Below are positions 40,106-41,772 of a DNA stretch of 41,772 nucleotides, in pieces. The notes under the pieces are model-generated. The model ran no database searches. It saw nothing but the letters and a program-made list of their open reading frames with translations, and had not been told where the DNA came from. The first letter of the stretch is position 1; each line of letters begins with the position of its first letter. This DNA is from an uncultured Clostridia bacterium (GTDB taxonomy: Bacteria; Bacillota; Clostridia; TANB77; CAG-508), in assembly GCA_947591055.1 (NCBI GenBank), contig CANQCW010000005.1:1-41772 (forward strand), written 5' to 3'. The translations under genes were made by a program, and so were the position numbers.

Positions 40106-41772
40106 CTAACTTATTGAACAAGTATAACCTGCTGTTTTAGAACAACTAAGTGTTTTGCCGCATTTCATACCTGCGGCACAGTTAGGACAATGATTTCCCA
40201 TATACCTTCCACATTTATTGCACGTAGCAACTCGACCGTAATTGCCACATTGAACGCATTGATTTCCCGCTAGTGCACCAAAGCTTATTGTCCCAGGACA
40301 TGTTCCTGTACAAACTCCACTAACATGCGTATGGCTTGATAAAGTTGCTAGTTTACAAGCAGTATTTCCTGCTTCATCTTTAATCCAAAAACATGTTGTT
40401 GATGTTACTGGATTTTCTATCGTTGTAGTTTTTGCATTTACAGTAGTCCAATTACTTGGTTGTGTACTTTTATTTGCACTCCAGCCATAAGATAAGTTGC
40501 TTACTGTGTCTGTTCCTTTTCCTGTCAATTTCACATTTGTTGCACCATTTACTGCTCCTGTTAATTCTACTGTTGGGACTGATGTGTCTCTTTTTACTAT
40601 TTTTTGTACTGACCAACTTCCTTTATTTCCTGCTTCATCTACTGCTCTTATATATATATTTGTTGTTCCATCTGTATTTATCAAATATCCTGATGTTTTT
40701 GCTGATATATTATCTTTTGCATTTGCTGAATATTCATAACTTGCAATTCCACTTCCACCATTATCTGTTGCTGTAAAAGATACTTTGACATTTTGATTTG
40801 TCCATGTTCCACTTGTATAATTTGTTTTACTACTATTATCCAAATTTAGTGTTACTGTTGGTACGTTTGGATTTTGTTTATCTATTTTTGTTACTTCTGC
40901 TGTTGCCCATGATTCACCTTCTGCATATTGTCCTGTACTATCTACTAATCTTGCATATACTTTTCCATTTTTCTCTAATTCTTGACTTACTTCATCTTTC
41001 CAATTTGTTGTATCTATACTTGTTTGTATTTTATAGCCTGATGTTGTTTTGGCTGTTACTGTTACATTTTTATTTGTCCAATCTTTTGGTAAGCCTTCAA
41101 ATGTTATATTTCCGCTTTCTTTCGCTGATATCATAGCTTTTGTACTTACTTTTATCTCTGCTGGTGCACTCATTTCATTTCCTACTTTATCTTTTGCTTT
41201 TACTTTTATCGTATATGGCTTACTTTGGGTTAATTTCTCAAATGTGTATTTTCCTTCTTCTTTATATTCGCTCCAATTTTCTCCGTCTATGCTAAAGCTA
41301 TAGCCTGCTATTCCACTTGTCGCATATTCTTCTGTTATTTCATGGTCTTCTGCTTTTGCTGTTACTGTTATTGTATTTGTTGTTGCACTTCCACTTGGTG
41401 TAAATGTTTTTGGCTCTAATTTATCTATGTTTTTAACATTTCCTGTTGCTTCTTTTGTTACATCTCCCATTATTCCTTCTAGTCTTGCTACTATACTACA
41501 ATTCTTCTCTATCTCTACTTCTCCATTATATTCCTTCCATTTATTACTTTCTCCCTCTTCTACGCCTTTTTCTCCTTTTGTCTTATAATATAATTTGGCT
41601 CCTTCTATATTTGTATTTTTTGTTATTGTTACTTTTACATTTTCTTTGGTTAATTTTGTTTCAGAATAATCAAAGCTTATTTCTCCTTTTTGCAGTTCTA
41701 CTTCTTTACTTGCTCTTTGGCCTAAATACTCTGTTCCATCTGCTCCTACTTTATATACTTCTTCATCTACTA
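40106..41772 (-). CDS. Large secreted Ig-like repeat protein with Cys-rich C-terminus; N-terminus off the right edge
   Basis: Open upstream of the listed Met (...KNCSIVARLEGIMGDVTKEATG); repeated VTVTAKxxDxxGSGIASYEYS/YIRAVDEAGNKGSW units; C-terminal CxxC cluster. Confidence 0.8.
   Translation of the reverse strand, partial: VDEEVYKVGADGTEYLGQRASKEVELQKGEISFDYSETKLTKENVKVTITKNTNIEGAKLYYKTKGEKGVEEGESNKWKEYNGEVEIEKNCSIVARLEGIMGDVTKEATGNVKNIDKLEPKTFTPSGSATTNTITVTAKAEDHEITEEYATSGIAGYSFSIDGENWSEYKEEGKYTFEKLTQSKPYTIKVKAKDKVGNEMSAPAEIKVSTKAMISAKESGNITFEGLPKDWTNKNVTVTAKTTSGYKIQTSIDTTNWKDEVSQELEKNGKVYARLVDSTGQYAEGESWATAEVTKIDKQNPNVPTVTLNLDNSSKTNYTSGTWTNQNVKVSFTATDNGGSGIASYEYSANAKDNISAKTSGYLINTDGTTNIYIRAVDEAGNKGSWSVQKIVKRDTSVPTVELTGAVNGATNVKLTGKGTDTVSNLSYGWSANKSTQPSNWTTVNAKTTTIENPVTSTTCFWIKDEAGNTACKLATLSSHTHVSGVCTGTCPGTISFGALAGNQCVQCGNYGRVATCNKCGRYMGNHCPNCAAGMKCGKTLSCSKTAGYTCSIS

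Overview
AT-rich Clostridia-like chromosomal segment, mostly housekeeping genes on the minus strand: tsaE-tsaB/rimI, ylxM-ffh-rpsP-khpA-rimM-trmD-rplS, spoIVFA/B-like, ftsZ, spo0A, gapA, addA, priA-def-fmt, folD, scpB. It also carries surface and pilin-like proteins. Main discovery: five conserved genes (histidine phosphatase, rimM, ffh, M23/SpoIVFA-like, priA) are each split by a +1 frameshift at the same motif. In each, an in-frame CGG codon is followed by A (CGGA). Skipping only the C restores the frame and places a consensus Gly (GGA) in a core motif: SH-G-G, DD-G-K, the Ffh P-loop GS-G-KTTT, ST-G-RTTGPHLHF, and PriA A-G-RAGR. In my manual scan of every CGG/CCG, no other conserved gene has an in-frame CGG. 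The only other two in-frame CGGs are in one orphan ORF (21028..21648). This fits CGG being an unassigned codon with programmed +1 frameshifting, or CGGA being read as a four-base Gly codon. A second candidate system is a type I toxin-antitoxin-like locus at about 14009-14330: a 36-aa hydrophobic peptide mRNA with a sequestered Shine-Dalgarno, convergent with a small RNA and sharing a bidirectional terminator. An orphan paralogous sRNA lies at about 29937-30055. No tRNA, rRNA or CRISPR was recognised.
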